Shown piece by piece: positions 36,873 through 46,170 of a stretch of 64,000 nucleotides of DNA (position 1 is the stretch's first letter; each line of letters opens with the position of its first letter). The DNA lies in contig NZ_CP059139.1 in NCBI RefSeq assembly GCF_014109765.1, positions 3,662,001 to 3,726,000 of the forward strand. Direction: 5' to 3'. This stretch comes from Pseudomonas berkeleyensis (GTDB taxonomy: Bacteria; Pseudomonadota; Gammaproteobacteria; Pseudomonadales; Pseudomonadaceae). The translations under genes and the position numbers were made by a program. The notes beneath the pieces are model-generated. The model searched no databases. It was not told the DNA's origin and worked only from the letters and a program-made list of their open reading frames with translations.

Positions 36873-38804
36873 ATGCGCGGTCGCCTTCTTTCTGTAGTTT
36901 CCTGCCTGATCTTCACCACCACTGCTGGCCTGGCCAGTGCCCAAGCCGCCAACCTGACGCAGCAACGCCAGTACTACGACGAAGCCAAGCGTGCCCTGGC
37001 CAAGGGCGACGCAGGCCCTTACCAGCGCTATGCCAGTGCCCTGCGCGACTATCCGCTGACGCCCTACTTGGCCTATGACGAGCTGACCAATCGCCTGAGA
37101 TCGGCGAGCAATGCGGAAGTAGAAAAGTTTCTTGCCGAACATGGTGACCTGCCCCAGGCCAGCTGGATGAAACTGCGCTGGTTGCGCGCTCTGGCCGAAC
37201 GGGGTGACTGGAAACCCTTCCTCGACCACTACGACGCCAAGCTCAATTTCACCGAACTGGATTGCCTCTACGGCCAATACCAGCTCAGCCATGGCCTGAC
37301 CGCCGAAGGCAACGCCACCGCCGAGAAGCTCTGGCTGGTGGGCAAATCCCAACCCAACGCCTGCGATCCGCTGTTCGAGCGCTGGGCCGCCAATGGCCAG
37401 CTCACCGAGCAACGTCGCTGGCAGCGCACCAAGCTGGCGGTGGAAAGTGGCAACTACGGCCTGGCCAACTTCCTGATCAAGGGCATGCCGACGCTTGGCG
37501 AACGCGGCAAACTGATGGTCGAGGTGGCGCAGAAACCGCAACTGCTGAAGAACACCGCACGCTTCGCGCCAGCCGATGACGCCATGAGCGATGTGGTCGG
37601 CCTCGGCCTGCGCCGTCTGGCCCGGCAAAATCCGGAAGATGCCATGGCCCTGCTCGACGGCTATGCCCAGCGCATGAAGTTCTCTTCCGACGAACAAGTC
37701 GCCATCGCCCGGCAGATTGGCCTGCGCCTGGCGCAGCGCTTCGACCTGCGCGGCCTGCAGGTGATGACCAAATACGATCCGGAGCTGCGTGACAATACGG
37801 TCAGCGAGTGGCGTGCACGCCTGTTGCTGCGCCATGGCCGCTGGGATGAAGCCTATCAGCTGACCCAACGCATGCCGTCCGACCTGGCCAGCAGCAACCG
37901 CTGGCGCTACTGGAATGCACGCAGTCTGCAGTTGGCCCAACCCAACAGCCAGCAACCGGCAGTGCTGTTCCAGGCTCTGGCCAAGGAACGCGACTTCTAT
38001 GGCTTCATGGCGGCGGATCAGGTCAAGGCGCCCTATCAGTTGAACAACCAGCCGCTGGCACTCGATCCGAAGGTGGTGCAGAAAGTGCGCAACACCGCCG
38101 GTATCAAGCGCGCCATGGAATTCCATGCACGCGGCCAGATCGTCGATGGGCGCCGTGAGTGGTACCACGTCAGCCGTCTGTTCAGCCGCGACGAGCTGGT
38201 GGCCCAGGCACGCCTCGCATACGAAATGGAATGGTACTTCCCGGCCATTCGCACCATCAGCCAGGCCCAGTACTGGGACGACCTGGAAGTGCGCTTCCCC
38301 ATGGCCCACCGCAGCGAACTGGTACGCGAAGCCAAGCGCCGTGACCTGCATTCGAGCTGGGTGTTCGCCATCACCCGCCAGGAGAGTGCCTTCATGGCCG
38401 ACGCCCGCTCTCACGCCGGCGCCATGGGCCTGATGCAGCTGATGCCGGGTACAGCCAAGGAAACCGCGCGCAAGTTCGGCATCCCCCTGGCGTCGCCACA
38501 GCAGGCGCTCAACCCGGACACCAACATCCAGCTGGGCGCTGCCTACCTGAGCCAGGTCTATGGCCAGTTCAACGGCAACCGCGTGCTCGCTTCGGCTGCC
38601 TACAACGCCGGCCCCGGTCGTGTACGTCAGTGGCTGCGGGGCGCCAATCACCTGAGTTACGACGTCTGGGTGGAAAACATTCCATTCGACGAGACCCGCC
38701 AGTACGTGCAGAACGTGCTGTCCTACTCGGTGATCTACGGCCAGAAGCTCAATGCGCCGCACCCGCTGGTGGCGTGGAACGAGCGTTTCTTCGACGACCA
38801 GTAA
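36873..38804 (+). CDS. slt: Soluble lytic murein transglycosylase Slt
   Basis: This 643-residue protein has a signal peptide, MRGRLLSVVSCLIF to about SAQA. A superhelical alpha domain is followed by a C-terminal goose-lysozyme-like domain. Catalytic Glu504 is in ITRQESAF, with the GLMQLMPGTA motif and AAYNAGPGRV downstream. It cleaves peptidoglycan glycan strands, releasing 1,6-anhydromuropeptides that feed the NagZ recycling route. An upstream ATG at 36819 would disrupt the signal peptide. A terminator follows at 38811. Confidence 0.96.
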   Translation: MRGRLLSVVSCLIFTTTAGLASAQAANLTQQRQYYDEAKRALAKGDAGPYQRYASALRDYPLTPYLAYDELTNRLRSASNAEVEKFLAEHGDLPQASWMKLRWLRALAERGDWKPFLDHYDAKLNFTELDCLYGQYQLSHGLTAEGNATAEKLWLVGKSQPNACDPLFERWAANGQLTEQRRWQRTKLAVESGNYGLANFLIKGMPTLGERGKLMVEVAQKPQLLKNTARFAPADDAMSDVVGLGLRRLARQNPEDAMALLDGYAQRMKFSSDEQVAIARQIGLRLAQRFDLRGLQVMTKYDPELRDNTVSEWRARLLLRHGRWDEAYQLTQRMPSDLASSNRWRYWNARSLQLAQPNSQQPAVLFQALAKERDFYGFMAADQVKAPYQLNNQPLALDPKVVQKVRNTAGIKRAMEFHARGQIVDGRREWYHVSRLFSRDELVAQARLAYEMEWYFPAIRTISQAQYWDDLEVRFPMAHRSELVREAKRRDLHSSWVFAITRQESAFMADARSHAGAMGLMQLMPGTAKETARKFGIPLASPQQALNPDTNIQLGAAYLSQVYGQFNGNRVLASAAYNAGPGRVRQWLRGANHLSYDVWVENIPFDETRQYVQNVLSYSVIYGQKLNAPHPLVAWNERFFDDQ

Positions 38805-38810
38805 AACAAA

Positions 38811-38842
38811 AGCCCCGATCGGGCAGGTGTGCGATCGGGGCT
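38811..38842 (+). terminator. Rho-independent terminator of slt
   Basis: AGCCCCGATCG and CGATCGGGGCT form a perfect 11-bp stem with a 10-base loop, six bases after the slt stop codon. The T-tract is weak (CTCTACTTTC). Confidence 0.8.
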
Positions 38843-38954
38843 CTCTACTTTCTGTACTAGGGCAAAACGGCACTTCATTTCAGTCCAGTGCCGCGCGACG
38901 AAGACAGTCGCGCCACTTCATGATTCAGCTGTTTCGGCCGCGAGCGGATCGTCC

Positions 38955-38975
38955 GGTGCGCACGGCGCACCCTAC
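38955..38975. repeat. REP family A copy that supplies a stop codon
   Basis: GGTGCGCACGGCGCACCCTAC. Its last bases, read on the minus strand as GTAGG, contain the TAG stop codon of the MOSC gene, so the element abuts and defines the 3' end of that gene. Confidence 0.8.
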
Positions 38976-39778
38976 TCCAGCACTTCGACCGTCATTCCTA
39001 CCTGCAGCTCACCAATGCCTCGTGGCAGCAGATTCTGTCCGAAGTAAACGTCTCCATCGCGCTCCCGATAAGTCTTGAGCGTAGCCAGCGGTTCGCGCTG
39101 GGCATTGCGCTCGCCGGTCTGCGGATCGATGGTGGTGAGGATGCAGCGCGAGCAACCCTTGGCTACCTCGAACTCCACTTCGCCGATGCGAATGCGCTTC
39201 CAGCTGTCTTCGGCATACGGCTCACTGCCGGTGACGACCAGATTGGGGCGAAAACGCAGCATGGAAAGCGGCTGCCCGACACGCTGGGAAAGATCGTCCA
39301 GCGACGCCTGACCAATCAGCAGCAACGGAAAACCATCGGCGAATGCCACACGATCCCCTGGCTGGGCGTAGGCGGTATCGACCTGACGGGTACGTTCCTC
39401 CGGCACCTGCACCAAGCGGCAGGATTTGCCCAAGAATGCGCTGAGCCATTCAGCCGCTTCATCGCCGGCATCCGGCACGCGCAGGCTGTCACGCCAAACG
39501 ATAACGCCGCGTAGCTCCTGCTCAGGGTCAGGCAGCGTTACCGATAGGTCGTCACGACCCGGCGCACTCAAGGTCAGGCCGCCACGCGCATCGTACAGGG
39601 CGCTCAGCTGGCTCATCTGCGGCAACAGGCGTTGGGTGATGAAACGGCCATTGTCGGCGTCGACCAACATCCAGCGCCGATCGCCCTGCAGGCCAAGACC
39701 GTGAACCGCACTGCGCTGCAACACTTCGCCGCGGCCGGACTTGAGCGGATAACGGTACAGTCCAGAGAGACTCAGCAT
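38972..39778 (-). CDS. MOSC domain protein
   Basis: This 268-residue protein starts MLSLSGLYRYPLKSGRGE and has an N-terminal beta-barrel MOSC_N domain. The C-terminal MOSC domain includes RFRPNLVV and the conserved Cys in the GCSRCILTTIDPQTGE segment, which suggests a molybdenum- or sulfur-carrier-linked reductase related to YcbX. No ferredoxin domain is attached. The frame extends upstream to 39841 without support. Its stop codon lies in a REP element. Confidence 0.87.
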   Translation of the reverse strand: MLSLSGLYRYPLKSGRGEVLQRSAVHGLGLQGDRRWMLVDADNGRFITQRLLPQMSQLSALYDARGGLTLSAPGRDDLSVTLPDPEQELRGVIVWRDSLRVPDAGDEAAEWLSAFLGKSCRLVQVPEERTRQVDTAYAQPGDRVAFADGFPLLLIGQASLDDLSQRVGQPLSMLRFRPNLVVTGSEPYAEDSWKRIRIGEVEFEVAKGCSRCILTTIDPQTGERNAQREPLATLKTYRERDGDVYFGQNLLPRGIGELQVGMTVEVLE

Positions 39779-39894
39779 GGGGCAGCTTCCTGTTGGCAAA
39801 ACGCCGTTATACGAGCTGACGGCGATGCTCACAAGCACCAAGACTGGGGAAAATTAGCAGATCAGCTGCGAACACAAGCGGCCATCAGCGCTCG

Positions 39895-39916
39895 GAGGGC
39901 GTTACCCGCCCTACGC
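39895..39916. repeat. REP family C copy (short)
   Basis: GGAGGGCGTTACCCGCCCTACG lies between the cheV-like gene and the MOSC gene. Its right half matches the long copy at 33857-33914. Confidence 0.7.
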
Positions 39917-39921
39917 CAACG

Positions 39922-40854
39922 CTAGCGGGGTTCGTCCAGCTCCAGCCGTTGACGAACCACGTCTACCAGCTTGTCCGGCTGGAACTTGGAGAGGAAGTTG
40001 TCGCAACCGACCTTCTTCACCATCGCCTCGTTGAAGCTGCCGGACAACGAGGTATGCAGCACCACATAAAGATCCTTGAGGCGCGGGTCGTTGCGGATCT
40101 CGCTGGTCAGACGATAACCGTCCATTTCCGGCATCTCAGCATCGGTGAAGATCATCAGCAGCTTGTCGGTCATGACCTCGTCGGTGTCAGCCCACTTCTT
40201 CAGCAGGTTGAGGGCTTTCAGACCGTCGCTGGCCATGTGCAGCCGCACGCCCAGTTGCGACAGGGTATCGCGCAGCTGGCTGAGAGCGACGCTGGAGTCG
40301 TCCACCAGCAGCACTTCGCGTCCGCGCGCCTTTTCCAGCAGCGGATCGGCGAGCTTCTCCTCGGAGACTTTGGTGCTCATCGGCACGATCTCGGCCAGCA
40401 CCTTTTCCACGTCGATGACCTCGACGATCTGCTCGTCGACCTTGGTGATGGCGGTCAGGTAATGCTGACGGCCGGCTCCGCCGGGCGGAGGCTGGATCGA
40501 CTCCCAGTTGAGGTTGAGGATGCGATCCACGCTGCCGACCAGGAACGCCTGTACCGAGCGGTTGTACTCGGTGACGATGATGGTGCTGCGCTCATCCGGC
40601 ACCAGTGGGCGCATGCCGATGGCCTGGGACAGGTCGATCACCGGCAGGGTCTGACCGCGCAGGTTGACCACGCCACAGACAAAGCGGTGACGCTGCGGCA
40701 TCAAGGTCAGCTTGGGCATCTGCAGGACTTCCTGCACCTTGAACACGTTGATGGCGAACAGTTGCCGACCGGCCAGGCGGAACATGAGGATTTCCAGGCG
40801 GTTCTCGCCGACCAGTTGCGTGCGTTGATCTACTGAATCGAGGATGCCGGCCAT
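39922..40854 (-). CDS. CheV-type chemotaxis coupling protein
   Basis: This 310-residue protein has an N-terminal CheW domain (QLFAINVFKVQEVL, VVNLRGQTLPVIDLS) and a C-terminal receiver domain. In the receiver, LLVDDSSVA provides acidic pocket residues, the phospho-acceptor Asp is in IFTDAEMPEMDG, and the conserved Lys is in FLSKF. CheV proteins couple chemoreceptors to CheA and adapt by phosphorylation. I chose the ATG at 40854 with GGAG six bases upstream; a TTG four codons earlier is weaker. No other chemotaxis genes are nearby. Confidence 0.92.
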   Translation of the reverse strand: MAGILDSVDQRTQLVGENRLEILMFRLAGRQLFAINVFKVQEVLQMPKLTLMPQRHRFVCGVVNLRGQTLPVIDLSQAIGMRPLVPDERSTIIVTEYNRSVQAFLVGSVDRILNLNWESIQPPPGGAGRQHYLTAITKVDEQIVEVIDVEKVLAEIVPMSTKVSEEKLADPLLEKARGREVLLVDDSSVALSQLRDTLSQLGVRLHMASDGLKALNLLKKWADTDEVMTDKLLMIFTDAEMPEMDGYRLTSEIRNDPRLKDLYVVLHTSLSGSFNEAMVKKVGCDNFLSKFQPDKLVDVVRQRLELDEPR

Positions 40855-40953
40855 CTTGTGCTCCAAGGTGTATGTATTGAGTCTAGTCTGCCGTTCGGGT
40901 TATCGGCGGACTGCCGGCAGACTGAAGCATTGCTGGCGCGCAGCCATCATGCC

Positions 40954-41868
40954 TTAGCCCTCTTCACCTGACCAGCGACCGAGCAACGGCGAATGCTTCG
41001 GCAAATGCAGACGCAATGCATCGGGTTCGGCGCTGAAGCGCAAGCCCTTGCTTTCCATCGGCTCGCCATCGAGATTCAAGTCCAGCCCTTCCAGCGCCTC
41101 CACCTCGAGCCAGGGCAGCCGCGCGCTGACCGCAACGCTCTGCACACCATGCATGCCGCCCGAGAGCAGCGTGCCCAAGGTGCTCACCACATCCTGCGCG
41201 GCAGGAACAATGCATACGTCCAGCAGGCCATCGTCGATGGTCGCATCCGGGCAGAGCAGATGCCCACCGCCAGCCTGACGGCCATTCCCAATGCCCAACG
41301 CCAGAAACTCCCCCTGCCATTCGAAATCCGGCCCATGAAAACGACCGGCAGCCGCACGTACTTCGGAAAAGCGACTGAGCCCAGTGAGCAGATAAGCGGC
41401 GCCACCGAGGACTTTCTTGAGTTCTTCCGGGGTATTGGCAGTGACGTTGGAACCGAAACCGCCGGTGGCCATGTTCAGAAAAGCGCGCTCGCCGGCCATG
41501 CCCACGTCCACGGCCACGGGTTCGACCTCGAGCAGCGCCAGCGCGGCAGCAGGCGTCAGCGGAATGCCAGCGGCGTGGGCGAAATCATTGGCCGTACCCA
41601 GCGGTAGCAGAGCCAGGCTCGCATCGCTCTGTGCCTTGACCAGCGCCTCGACCACATCGCGCAAGGTACCATCGCCACCACCGGCGATCAGCGTTGGGTA
41701 ACCGGCTGCCAATCCTTCCTCGACCAGCCGCTCGGCGTCGCCGCCTTCCCAGGTCAGGCGCACAGCCAGATCCCAGCCACGTTCACGCAGGCCGTTTACC
41801 GCCGCTCTCACCTCTTCGTTCAACGCCTGCTTGCCATGCAGGATCAGCCAGGCCTTGCGCTCGCGCAT
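40954..41868 (-). CDS. yegS: YegS-like lipid kinase (diacylglycerol-kinase fold)
   Basis: This 304-residue kinase has the nucleotide-binding loop AGGGDGTLRDVVEAL near residues 62-76, PLGTANDFA and GGFGSNV. The N-terminus WLILHGKQA is typical for this family. YegS phosphorylates phosphatidylglycerol in vitro; the physiological substrate in Pseudomonas is not known. It is cytoplasmic and probably membrane-associated. Confidence 0.9.
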   Translation of the reverse strand: MRERKAWLILHGKQALNEEVRAAVNGLRERGWDLAVRLTWEGGDAERLVEEGLAAGYPTLIAGGGDGTLRDVVEALVKAQSDASLALLPLGTANDFAHAAGIPLTPAAALALLEVEPVAVDVGMAGERAFLNMATGGFGSNVTANTPEELKKVLGGAAYLLTGLSRFSEVRAAAGRFHGPDFEWQGEFLALGIGNGRQAGGGHLLCPDATIDDGLLDVCIVPAAQDVVSTLGTLLSGGMHGVQSVAVSARLPWLEVEALEGLDLNLDGEPMESKGLRFSAEPDALRLHLPKHSPLLGRWSGEEG

Positions 41869-42044
41869 CGCAGTCCTCCTTGAAAGGATCAGCGAAAGCC
41901 TAGTGCTTGGCCTTCGCGAAAATTAATCAAATTAATAGATATTGAAACGGCAAATATTGCGCTTTTAAATCGACCAATCCAAATGGATCATTCATCCATC
42001 AACGCTGCACGGGACTGACCCCGTGCATGACTGGAGGATTGACC

Positions 42045-42743
42045 ATGATCGATGTACGTCCGTTCGAACAACTCGGTGGCGCTCACCACGGCTGGCTCAA
42101 CGCCCGTCACCACTTTTCCTTCGCCGAATACTATGACGCCGAGCGGATGAACTGGGGTCGCCTGCGCGTCTGGAACGACGACGAGATCGCGCCACATTCG
42201 GGCTTTCCGCCGCACCCGCATCGCGACATGGAGATCATCACCTACGTCCGCGAAGGTGCGATCAGCCATGAGGACAACCTGGGCAACAAGGGCCGTACCG
42301 AGGCTGGCGACGTACAGGTAATGAGTGCCGGCACCGGCATCGCCCACAGCGAGTACAACCTGGAGGATGAAACCACCAAGATCTTCCAGATCTGGATTCA
42401 GCCGAACCAGGCCGGCCTGCCGCCCTCCTGGGGCGCCAAGCCGTTCCCCAAAGGCGATCGCGCAGGAGCCTTCGTCACCCTGGCCAGCGGTTACGAGGAG
42501 GATGTCGATGCACTGCGTATCCGCACCGACGCCCGCCTAGTGGCCGCCACGGTCAAAGCTGGACAGAGCGCCGAGTACACCCTGCAGCCAGGTCGCAAGG
42601 CCTATCTGGTGGGTGCGAGCGGTGCCTTCAGCGTCAACGGTGTGGCTGCCAAGGCACGTGACGGCGTAGCCGTTGCGGATGTCGAGGTGATCCGCGTCGA
42701 AGCGCAGGAAGACAGCGAGATCGTGCTGGTGGATGTCGCCTGA
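42045..42743 (+). CDS. Pirin family protein
   Basis: This 232-residue bicupin protein starts MIDVRPFEQLGGAHHG, with GGAGG seven bases upstream. The metal-binding set of the N-terminal cupin is visible: the HPHRD motif, SHED and GIAHSE. This is the YhhW/pirin group, some members of which cleave quercetin in vitro. It is soluble. It follows an AT-rich leader and is the only plus-strand gene between the lipid kinase gene and the kinase/GlpD-like/AGPS-like module. Confidence 0.92.
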   Translation: MIDVRPFEQLGGAHHGWLNARHHFSFAEYYDAERMNWGRLRVWNDDEIAPHSGFPPHPHRDMEIITYVREGAISHEDNLGNKGRTEAGDVQVMSAGTGIAHSEYNLEDETTKIFQIWIQPNQAGLPPSWGAKPFPKGDRAGAFVTLASGYEEDVDALRIRTDARLVAATVKAGQSAEYTLQPGRKAYLVGASGAFSVNGVAAKARDGVAVADVEVIRVEAQEDSEIVLVDVA

Positions 42744-42772
42744 CGGCAGCCTCAAGCGGCAAGTAGAAATAG

Positions 42773-42864
42773 CGTAGGGCGTACTCGCGAAGCAGTACGC
42801 CGCTGGATTTGTGTAACACCGAGGAGCGGCGGACTGTTCGCTTCGCTCCTGAGTCCGCCCTACG
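42773..42864. repeat. REP family C, composite element
   Basis: GTAGGGCGTACTCGCG... and ...GAGTCCGCCCTAC form outer inverted ends. Inside are two smaller hairpins, GGCGTAC/GTACGCC and the GCGGACT...AGTCCGC pair. It lies between convergent genes, pirin and the FGGY kinase. Confidence 0.75.
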
Positions 42865-42885
42865 TCCATACGCCCACCGCATGCT

Positions 42886-44445
42886 CTACGCCGGGTAGCC
42901 GGTGATCTTGCGAATGCGCTGGTACAGCGGCTTGAGCTGGCGGTACATGCGCTGGTAAACCTGCCCGTAGAGCTGCTCGTAGGTGCGCTGCGCCGCAGGG
43001 TTGGGCTGAAATACCTGGCCGACGCGGGTCATGGCGGCGATGGCTGTCGGATAGTCCGCATGCAGCCCCAGGCCCACCGCGCAGTTGATTGCCGCGCCCA
43101 GGCCGCTGGTCTCGTACAGATGTGGCCGTTCGGCCGGCAAACCAAAAATATCGGCCGTCAGCTGCATCGCCGCATCGCTCTGCGAACCACCGCCGGAAAC
43201 GCGCAGGCGCTCGATACGGGTGCCTGAACGTTTTTCGATACGCTCCTTACCCTGACGCAGGGCATAGGCCAGCCCCTCCAAGATCGCGCGGTAGAGGTGC
43301 GCGCGGGTATGTACGTCGCCAAAGCCGATGATCGAACCCTTGGCTTCCAACCCCGGCTCGCGGATTCCCGGCGTCCAGTACGGCTGCAGCATCAGGCCCA
43401 TGGAACCCGGCGGCACCGCGTTGACCAACTCGTCGAACAGCGCCTCGGGCGGTACGCCCAACGCCTCGGCACGCTGCATCTCGCGCAGGCCAAACTCGCG
43501 CTTGAACCAACTGACCATCCAGAAACCGCGGTAGATCATCACCTCGGTGTTGAAGTGGTTCGGCAGCGCCGCCGGATACGGCGGGATCAGCGGAATGGTT
43601 TCCAGGTAACGGCTGCGCGTGGTGTTGATGGTGGCCGTGGTGCCGTACGAGAGGCACGCCGTGCTGGGCTCCAGCGCACCGGAACCCAGTACCTCGCAGG
43701 CCTTGTCGGCGCCGGCAGCGATCAGCGGCAGTCCCTCGGGAATACCGGTATGGCGGCTGGCCTCGGCACTGATCTGGCCCAGTCGCTCACCCGGCTTGAA
43801 CAGCTCGGGCAGTTGCTCGCGGCGCACCTTCAGCGCCTGCCATTTCCAGTCGCCGGGCGCGGCCCAACACAGGCGCTTGTAATCGAACGGCAGGTAGGCC
43901 ACGCAACTGCTGGTCGAGTCAACGAAGCGGCCACACAGGCGATGGGTGAGAAAACCCGAGAGCAACAGCACCTTGTGCGCGCGATCGGCGATGTCCGGCT
44001 GATGCTGGGCAACCCAGTTGACCTCGGCCTGGCCACGAAAGTGATCGACCGCCTCTTCGGCGCGCACCAGCTTGAACAACCAGCCCCACAGGCCCTGGAT
44101 ACGCCCCGCCACATCAGCGCGACGCTGGTCGAGCCAGAGAATTGCCGGGCGCAGCGGTGCGCCCTGCTCATCGACGTGAATGATGCTGCCGCGCTGGGTG
44201 GTAACAGCAACGCCGCGGATCAGGCTGCGGTCGATATCCACCTGCTGCCACAGCAGGCGGCAGGCTTCGCCGAGACTGGCCCAGTAGTACTCCGGATCCT
44301 GTTCGGCCCAGCCTGGCTGGCTGGAGAAATAGGGGTCGAGCTCGACCTTGCCCTTGGCGAGCAGGTTGCCGTTGGTATCGAACAGCAGCGCCCGCACGCT
44401 CTGGGTGCCGTTGTCGATGCTCAGCAGGTAGCTTGGTTCGCTCAA
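42886..44445 (-). CDS. FGGY-family carbohydrate kinase
   Basis: This 519-residue kinase starts (TTG) at SEPSYLLSIDNGTQSVRALLFD, which holds the phosphate-1 motif, and has the C-terminal RVSGGGSQSDAAMQLTADIF segment. I chose the TTG at 44445, preceded by AAGGA, because the frame further up to an ATG at 44514 is translated from a REP element. The substrate is unknown: the neighbours encode a GlpD-like dehydrogenase and an AGPS-like FAD enzyme, so a polyol or glycerol derivative is plausible. It is the last gene of that minus-strand module. Confidence 0.88.
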   Translation of the reverse strand: MSEPSYLLSIDNGTQSVRALLFDTNGNLLAKGKVELDPYFSSQPGWAEQDPEYYWASLGEACRLLWQQVDIDRSLIRGVAVTTQRGSIIHVDEQGAPLRPAILWLDQRRADVAGRIQGLWGWLFKLVRAEEAVDHFRGQAEVNWVAQHQPDIADRAHKVLLLSGFLTHRLCGRFVDSTSSCVAYLPFDYKRLCWAAPGDWKWQALKVRREQLPELFKPGERLGQISAEASRHTGIPEGLPLIAAGADKACEVLGSGALEPSTACLSYGTTATINTTRSRYLETIPLIPPYPAALPNHFNTEVMIYRGFWMVSWFKREFGLREMQRAEALGVPPEALFDELVNAVPPGSMGLMLQPYWTPGIREPGLEAKGSIIGFGDVHTRAHLYRAILEGLAYALRQGKERIEKRSGTRIERLRVSGGGSQSDAAMQLTADIFGLPAERPHLYETSGLGAAINCAVGLGLHADYPTAIAAMTRVGQVFQPNPAAQRTYEQLYGQVYQRMYRQLKPLYQRIRKITGYPA

Positions 44446-44479
44446 GGTGTGATCCTTCTTGTTATACCTATGCCCATGC

Positions 44480-44540
44480 GTAGCCCGGATGAAATCCGGG
44501 AGCGGCATCTTCACTCATCCCCGGATTACATCCGGGCTAC
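44480..44540. repeat. REP family B inverted pair
   Basis: GTAGCCCGGATGAAATCCGGG and, in inverted orientation, CCCCGGATTACATCCGGGCTAC, separated by about 18 bases. It lies between the FGGY kinase gene and the GlpD-like gene, followed immediately by a family A element. Confidence 0.88.
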
Positions 44541-44558
44541 AACTGGCAGACCTGAGTT

Positions 44559-44580
44559 GGTGCGCACGGCGCACCCTACG
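44559..44580. repeat. REP family A copy
   Basis: GGTGCGCACGGCGCACCCTACG, directly after a family B pair, forming a composite REP cluster 17 bases downstream of the GlpD-like gene. Confidence 0.85.
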
Positions 44581-44596
44581 GGGAGTGCGATCCGGG

Positions 44597-46168
44597 TCAT
44601 GGCAGGCTGTAGCAGCGTTGCCACAACGCCAGGTAATCGCCCTCTTCCTGCTGCCAGCGTGCATCGCTCCAGCCCAGCCTTGGTTGGCACAGTGCACGGA
44701 TACGCGGCAACTCAGCGCGGCCGCCTTCGGCCAGCAGCAGACCCAGGCGCGTGCGGCGCAGCAGCAGGTCGTCCAGGTGCAGCACCAGCTCGCCTTCGGC
44801 AGCCCAGGCCAGTTCAGCCCACAGAGTGTCGGTACCGGCGACGCAATCGCTGCCAATCTCCGTGATCAAGCGCAGCACATCCTTCAGTTGCCGGCCATGA
44901 CGGCCAAGCAGCCGGCGTTGCTGCGCCAGACTCAGGTGCGGCATGGCTGGCGGCGTGCAGTCACGGAATACGGCGCAGCCACGATCATCCACCGGCTTGC
45001 CGACGAATCCGGCACAGGCACGCAGCACCTCCAGCGCCAGCAGACGGAAGGTGGTCAGTTTGCCGCCGGCCAGCGTCACACTGCCCGGCTCGATCCACAG
45101 CGCATGCTCGCGCTTCTCGTCCGAAGGTTTCAGCCCGGCATTGCCATCGCTCACCACCGGGCGCACGCCGGCCCAGGTCGACAGCACGTCGGCAAGGCTC
45201 ACCTGCGCAGCCGGGAACTGCTGGGCGCAGGCAGCCAGCAGGTAGTCGACCTCCTCGGTGCTGATGGCGGCTTCACGGTCGAGCTCGTCAGCATGATCGA
45301 GATCGGTGGTGCCGATCACCGTTGCGCCTTCCCAGGGGAAGACGAATACCGGCCGGCCATCAGCCGCGTGCATGAAACTGAAGGCATGCGCCACCGGCAG
45401 GCGCCAGCTCGGCAGTAGCAGGTGACTACCACGCAGCGGACGAATGCGGCCATTGCCGGGCTGGCGCAGGCGGTCGGCCCAGGCACCAGTGGCTTGCGCC
45501 ACGGCGCGGCTGCGTAGGCGGTACTGAGTGCCCGTTTCCACATCCTCGGCGAGCACACCGACCACCTGCCCCGCTTCACGCAGCAACTCGACCACGCGCA
45601 TGCCGTTGAGTGCCTCGCCGCCCTCGGCGCGCGCCTCGCCCAGCACGCGCTGCACCAGGCGGGCATCATCGGTCACCGCATCGAAGAAGCGCGTGCCACC
45701 AAGCAGGCCGTCCTCGCGAATGCCTGGCGCCAGGTAACGCAGTTGCTGCAGCGGATAGAACAGATGGTTGCGCTTGCCGGCCAGGGCGTCGTAGAGGCTG
45801 AGCAGACCGCCGAATACCTTCGGTCCGGGAAAACCGCCGCGGTAGTGCGGCATGACGAAGCTCAGCGGCTCCACCAGCCCCGGCGCCTCACCAAGCAGGC
45901 GCTGGCGCTCGCGCACCGAGTCACGGGTCAGCCCCAACTGGCCCTTGGCGACATAGCGCAGGCCACCGTGCACCATCTTCGACGAGCGGCTGGACGTCCC
46001 CCAGGCGAAATCGCGCTGCTCCAGCAACAGGCAGCGCCAGCCACGCCGCGCCGCCTCACGGAGGATACCGGCGCCGCAGATGCCGCCGCCGATCACCAGC
46101 AGATCCCAGTCGCGCGCGGCCAGTTCAGGCAGCGCGCGCGTGCGCCAGGTGGCATTCCAGGGCTCCAT
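44597..46168 (-). CDS. FAD-dependent glycerol-3-phosphate dehydrogenase-like protein
   Basis: This 523-residue protein has an N-terminal FAD motif DLLVIGGGICGAGILREA and the GlpD-type block RSSKMVHGGLRYVAKGQ, followed by VIGTTDLDHAD. The C-terminal GlpD helical domain is present. GlpD oxidises sn-glycerol 3-phosphate to dihydroxyacetone phosphate and passes electrons to quinone. As this copy sits with an AGPS-like protein and a sugar kinase instead of glpF/glpK, its substrate may be a related polyol phosphate. The next gene starts two bases away, so the two are co-transcribed. Confidence 0.87.
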   Translation of the reverse strand: MEPWNATWRTRALPELAARDWDLLVIGGGICGAGILREAARRGWRCLLLEQRDFAWGTSSRSSKMVHGGLRYVAKGQLGLTRDSVRERQRLLGEAPGLVEPLSFVMPHYRGGFPGPKVFGGLLSLYDALAGKRNHLFYPLQQLRYLAPGIREDGLLGGTRFFDAVTDDARLVQRVLGEARAEGGEALNGMRVVELLREAGQVVGVLAEDVETGTQYRLRSRAVAQATGAWADRLRQPGNGRIRPLRGSHLLLPSWRLPVAHAFSFMHAADGRPVFVFPWEGATVIGTTDLDHADELDREAAISTEEVDYLLAACAQQFPAAQVSLADVLSTWAGVRPVVSDGNAGLKPSDEKREHALWIEPGSVTLAGGKLTTFRLLALEVLRACAGFVGKPVDDRGCAVFRDCTPPAMPHLSLAQQRRLLGRHGRQLKDVLRLITEIGSDCVAGTDTLWAELAWAAEGELVLHLDDLLLRRTRLGLLLAEGGRAELPRIRALCQPRLGWSDARWQQEEGDYLALWQRCYSLP

Positions 46169-46170
46169 GC

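Noticed and set aside
36663..38873. 736-residue open frame antisense to slt
   Set aside because: It is the mirror of a well-defined gene with signal peptide and catalytic motifs; long antisense frames are usual in GC-rich Pseudomonas DNA.
43297..44865. 522-residue open frame antisense to the FGGY kinase gene
   Set aside because: Runs across two genes and REP elements; no ribosome binding site or family.
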